This document shows, one piece after another, positions 13,817-16,406 of a stretch of 16,406 nt of DNA. Position numbers and translations under genes: made by a program. This DNA comes from Actinomycetota bacterium (GTDB lineage Bacteria > Actinomycetota > Acidimicrobiia > Acidimicrobiales > Microtrichaceae): NCBI GenBank assembly GCA_005777415.1, contig SXMI01000009.1, positions 1-16,406 of the forward strand. The letters run 5' to 3'. Positions within the stretch are counted from its first letter, which is position 1. Every line of letters begins with the position of its first letter. The notes under the pieces are model-generated. The model worked only from the letters and a program-made list of their open reading frames with translations. It was not told where the DNA came from and made no database searches.

Positions 13817-15223
13817 GTGCCGTTCCACACCGCTCTCGACCTGGCCGCTGCGATCCGCCGGAAGGAGGTGTCGCCCGTCGAGGTGCTCGACGAGTACCTC
13901 GCCGAGGTCGACCGCCTGAACCCGACCCTGAACGCCGTGGTGTTCCGGGACGACGACCGGGCCCGGGCCGAGGCCCAGGCGGCCGCCGACCTGATCGCCA
14001 GCCGCCACGCCGACGACCTGCCCCCGTTCTGCGGCGTGCCCATCCCCATCAAGGACCTCGACGACGTGGAGGGCTGGCCGACCACCTACGGGTCCCGCGG
14101 CACCGCCGACGGCCCGGTCGACGAGGACGCCCTGGAGGTCGAGCGACTCGAGGACGCCGGGTTCGTGCTCATGGGCAAGACCGCGACCCCGGAGTTCGGG
14201 GCGATCTCCTGCACCGAGTCGGAGCGATTCGGCGCCACCCGGAACCCGTGGAACACCGACCACACGCCGGGCGGCTCATCGGGCGGTGCCGGGGCCACGG
14301 TCGCCGCCGGGATGGCACCCGTCGCTCACGCCAGCGACGGCGGCGGGTCCATCCGGATCCCGGCGTCCTGCAACGGACTCGTCGGCCTGAAGGCGAGCCG
14401 CAATCGGATCCCGGGCTGGGTGGAGTCGCTGCACGGTGCGTCCACGAACGGCGTGCTCACCCGGACGGTGGCCGACACCGCCGCGGTGTTGGACGTGCTG
14501 GCCGCCCCGGACGCCGGTTCGTGGAACCTCGCGCCGCCGGAGGACGTCCCGTTCCTGGACGCCGTCGGCGAGGACCCGGGCCGACTGCGCATCCGGCTGT
14601 GCGCCGAGAACGCTCTCGGGATCGATCCCGACCCGGCGGTCGTCGCTGCGCTCGACGCGACCGGCGAGCTGCTGGAGTCGCTCGGCCACCACGTCGAGCT
14701 GGCACCACCGCACTGGCCCGACGCGGCGGCGTTCCTCACGTCGTTCCTGATCGTGTGGTCGACCATTTCCGCCGGCACGCCGATCGTGGACGAGACGCTG
14801 CTCGAGCCGCACGTCCGTGCGGACCGGGTCTCGGCTCGGACCTACGACGCCATCACCTACGTGGAGTCGCTCCAGCAGCTGCAGCGGGCATCCCGGCTGT
14901 TCACCGAACAGTTCGGCACGGACTTCGACGTGCTGGTCTCGCCGACCATGGCGGTCCTGCCGCCCGAGGTCGGATCCATCTGGCTCGGCGCCGACGAGGA
15001 GCCGAGCGCTCCGATCGCCAACGCGACGCCCATGGCCTGCTACACGGCGGTGTTCAACGTCACCGGCCAGCCAGCCATCTCGCTGCCGCTGCACGTGGAC
15101 CCCTCGGGTCTGCCGGTCGGCGTCCAGTTCGCCGCCGGGCCGTGGCAGGACCGCCTGCTCCTCCAGCTCGGCGCACAGCTCGAGGCCGCCTCGCCGTGGG
15201 CGGACCGGCGGCCGGCCCTCTGA
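13817..15223 (+). CDS. amidase signature family protein
   Basis: A 468-residue amidase-signature hydrolase with the full Ser-cisSer-Lys triad: Lys79 in GVPIPIKDLDDV, the GGSSGG motif at 152-157 supplying the cis-Ser, and the nucleophile Ser178 in DGGGSIRIP. The downstream CNGLVGLK block (185-192) is also canonical. The C-terminus has the family ISLPLHVDPSGLPVGVQ strand. Length and architecture fit stand-alone amidases that hydrolyse carboxylic amides. The GatA role in tRNA amidation is unlikely because no gatB or gatC is adjacent, and the KTATPEFG and SERFGATRNPW segments look like the catabolic amidase branch. The substrate is unknown. The start GTG 13817 is supported by the TACCGT box; the longer open frame in another register is a shadow. 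It converges on the second LLM gene. Confidence 0.9.
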   Translation: MPFHTALDLAAAIRRKEVSPVEVLDEYLAEVDRLNPTLNAVVFRDDDRARAEAQAAADLIASRHADDLPPFCGVPIPIKDLDDVEGWPTTYGSRGTADGPVDEDALEVERLEDAGFVLMGKTATPEFGAISCTESERFGATRNPWNTDHTPGGSSGGAGATVAAGMAPVAHASDGGGSIRIPASCNGLVGLKASRNRIPGWVESLHGASTNGVLTRTVADTAAVLDVLAAPDAGSWNLAPPEDVPFLDAVGEDPGRLRIRLCAENALGIDPDPAVVAALDATGELLESLGHHVELAPPHWPDAAAFLTSFLIVWSTISAGTPIVDETLLEPHVRADRVSARTYDAITYVESLQQLQRASRLFTEQFGTDFDVLVSPTMAVLPPEVGSIWLGADEEPSAPIANATPMACYTAVFNVTGQPAISLPLHVDPSGLPVGVQFAAGPWQDRLLLQLGAQLEAASPWADRRPAL

Positions 15224-15245
15224 GCCGGGCTCGCCCCGGGCCTCA
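15221..15245. terminator. hairpin containing both stop codons of convergent genes
   Basis: TGAG-CC-GGG pairs with CCC-GG-CTCA across a five-base CTCGC loop, with two single-base bulges on the right arm. The outer bases of the left arm are the amidase TGA. The outer bases of the right arm are the complement of the LLM TGA. Energetically it looks stable, but it has no T-tract. Confidence 0.45.
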
Positions 15246-16232
15246 GCGCGGCGCCAGGTCCCGGACGGCCTGACGCACGTCGTAGCCGAAGGGCAACAGC
15301 GCGATCGCCGGCGTCGTGACGCCGTTCGCGACGTACCGGTCGATGTGCTCCCGGCAGGCCTCCGGCGGACCCGAGATGATGAGTTCGTCCACGAGCGAGT
15401 CGGGGATCGCCTCCAGTGCCGCCTTGCGGTCGCCGTCCTTCCAGAGGCGCCACATGTCGGCGAGCTGCTCGCCCCGGCCCAGCCACTCGTGGAACGCCGC
15501 GTACACCGGGACGTTCAGGTAGGCGGCGATCGCGACCTTGCCGAAGTTCAGCACCGTCTCCCGGTCGGTCGTCGGGGCCACGAAGATGCGGGCCACGACC
15601 TCCTTGGGCACGCCACCGCCGGCCTCCTGGACGATCGGCGCCACCGTGCGGACGTCCTCGGCCGACAGCCAGTTGATGATCGCCCCGTCACCGGCGCGAC
15701 CCGCCAGCCGGAGCATCCCGGACCGCAGCGCCCCGACCAGGATCGGCGGCGCCTGTTCGGGCCGGATGCCGAGCCGGAACCCGCGCACCTCCCAGCAGCC
15801 GAACGTTCCCGACACCTTCTCCCCGGTGAGCGCCTGGCGCAGGAACGAGATGGCGTCGGCCACCTGCCGGTACGGCTCGTCGAAGGCCAGGCCGTTCCAT
15901 TGCTCGACGATCACGTTCGACGACGTCCCGATGCCGAACGCGAACCGACCCGGTGCCGCGTCGGCCAGCGTCGCCACGCTCTGGGCGAGCAGTGCCGGAC
16001 CGCGCGTGTAGGCCGGGACGATCGCCGTGCCGAGGCGGAGCGTCGGCGCCCACGCCGAGGCGAGCGCGAGGGGCGTGAAGGCATCCGCGCCGTTGGCCTC
16101 GGACGACCAGACGTCGGTGTAGCCCAGTTCGGCCAACTCGACGATCCAGTCGCGCTGTTCGTGCAGTGGGACCCGCTCGAACGGGATGGTCATGCCGAAG
16201 CGGCGTCCGGGCGGGGGCACGTGGTCCGTCAT
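15243..16232 (-). CDS. LLM class (luciferase-like) F420-dependent oxidoreductase
   Basis: A 329-residue luciferase-like TIM-barrel oxidoreductase, probably F420-dependent. Features are YTDVWSSEANGADAFTPLA (38-56), the LRLGTAIVPAYTRGP strand (65-79), GRFAFGIGTSSNVIVEQWNG (95-114), EVRGFRLG, and an ILVGAL...MLRLAGRAGDG block. It is a paralogue of the gene at 6068-7093, but closer to the family consensus, with the TSSNVIVE phosphate-binding-type segment intact. It resembles the Rv3093c-type group in my judgement. The substrate is unknown. ATG 16232 is supported by TAGGCT 8 bases upstream. It lies 40 bases after the thioesterase-like gene on the same strand but seems to have its own promoter. Confidence 0.9.
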   Translation of the reverse strand: MTDHVPPPGRRFGMTIPFERVPLHEQRDWIVELAELGYTDVWSSEANGADAFTPLALASAWAPTLRLGTAIVPAYTRGPALLAQSVATLADAAPGRFAFGIGTSSNVIVEQWNGLAFDEPYRQVADAISFLRQALTGEKVSGTFGCWEVRGFRLGIRPEQAPPILVGALRSGMLRLAGRAGDGAIINWLSAEDVRTVAPIVQEAGGGVPKEVVARIFVAPTTDRETVLNFGKVAIAAYLNVPVYAAFHEWLGRGEQLADMWRLWKDGDRKAALEAIPDSLVDELIISGPPEACREHIDRYVANGVTTPAIALLPFGYDVRQAVRDLAPR

Positions 16233-16240
16233 GAGGTCGC

Positions 16241-16246
16241 AGCCTA
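16241..16246 (-). promoter_or_regulatory. -10 box (TAGGCT) of the second LLM gene
   Basis: On the minus strand TAGGCT is followed by eight bases and then the ATG at 16232. No Shine-Dalgarno is present, so the transcript is probably leaderless. It sits in the 40-base gap after the upstream thioesterase-like gene. Confidence 0.55.
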
Positions 16247-16272
16247 GGGGTGGGACCCGCCCGCGTCGCCCG

Positions 16273-16406
16273 TCAGTCGCGCTGGCGGTTGCGGACGAGC
16301 GCCGACTGGCTGGCCGCGGCCAGCAGCACCCCGTCGGGGGTCCAGAGGTACACCGAGCCGTGGCCGAACCCGTCCCAGAGACCGTCCACCCGGACGTCCA
16401 GCAGCA
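16273..16406 (-). CDS. C-terminal fragment of an acyl-CoA thioesterase-like (hotdog) protein
   Basis: Forty-three C-terminal residues are visible, ending at the TGA on 16275-16273; the rest lies beyond the right edge. The end reads DGLWDGFGHGSVYLWTPDGV and then LLAAASQSALVRNRQRD. The pattern of a strand, a turn with TPDG, then LLAAASQSALVR matches the last two beta strands of double-hotdog acyl-CoA thioesterases (TesB-like), where DG-LxA-xxQ-xLxR is typical. It would hydrolyse acyl-CoA to the free acid. The assignment rests on a short stretch. It is on the same strand as the second LLM gene, 40 bases upstream of its start. Confidence 0.6.
   Translation of the reverse strand, partial: LLDVRVDGLWDGFGHGSVYLWTPDGVLLAAASQSALVRNRQRD

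Noticed and set aside
12650..14263. A 537-codon minus-strand frame spanning ligase, RpiB-like and amidase genes.
   Set aside because: It overlaps conserved motifs of three genes in other frames and has no coherent domain.
1..16406. Mobile elements, tRNAs, rRNAs, CRISPR arrays, phage genes.
   Set aside because: I looked for transposase or integrase motifs, terminal repeats, cloverleaf ends and spaced repeats and found none.

Overview
The window is very GC-rich chromosomal DNA with tightly packed genes on both strands. Many genes start with GTG, and several TAnnnT -10 boxes lie only 6-8 bases from a start codon. It carries two F420-type luciferase-like oxidoreductases, a wax ester synthase/diacylglycerol acyltransferase and a small RecB-type nuclease. 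Together these point to a high-GC actinobacterium, probably of the Acidimicrobiia (Ilumatobacter-like) type. The lineage is an inference; there is no rRNA here to fix it.

Layout from left to right: the 3' end of an unidentified gene with a C-terminal membrane segment (1-129); a convergent DHA2-type MFS exporter (139-1746, minus); a divergent alpha/beta hydrolase (1839-2714); a leaderless RecB-family nuclease with a Cas4/AddB-like cysteine set (2784-3611), overlapping by 4 bases a PAP2 phosphatase (3608-4186); a wax ester synthase/DGAT (4238-5686) that ends at a strong hairpin facing a 62-residue protein (5727-5915, minus). A same-direction run follows: LLM oxidoreductase (6068-7093), SDR (7125-7925), and a methyltransferase fused to a Mug-type mismatch DNA glycosylase (7922-9124). 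Next come an AttH/CrtC-like protein (9158-10174), a carotenoid-oxygenase-family enzyme (10265-11698) and an acyl-CoA ligase (11714-13291). The right end has an RpiB-like isomerase (13320-13742, minus) divergent from an amidase (13817-15223), a second LLM oxidoreductase (15243-16232, minus), and the C-terminus of an acyl-CoA-thioesterase-like protein entering from the right edge (minus).

Functional groups: PAP2 phosphatase plus WS/DGAT could carry out the last two steps of storage-lipid synthesis (phosphatidate to diacylglycerol to triacylglycerol). The AttH/CrtC-like, oxygenase and ligase genes look like a small catabolic module in which a conjugated isoprenoid or stilbene-like substrate is modified, cleaved and activated with CoA. 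Its oxygenase promoter carries a palindromic operator-like site. The nuclease has an upstream element resembling the actinobacterial DNA-damage (PafBC, RecA-NDp) promoter.

I saw no tRNA, rRNA, CRISPR array, insertion sequence, integrase, att site or replication origin. The longest stretch without a gene is about 150 bases (5916-6067). The points most worth following are the methyltransferase-Mug fusion, the oxygenase module with its operator, the damage-type promoter on the nuclease, the set of leaderless promoters, and the RpiB homologue, whose start and active site both depart from the norm.
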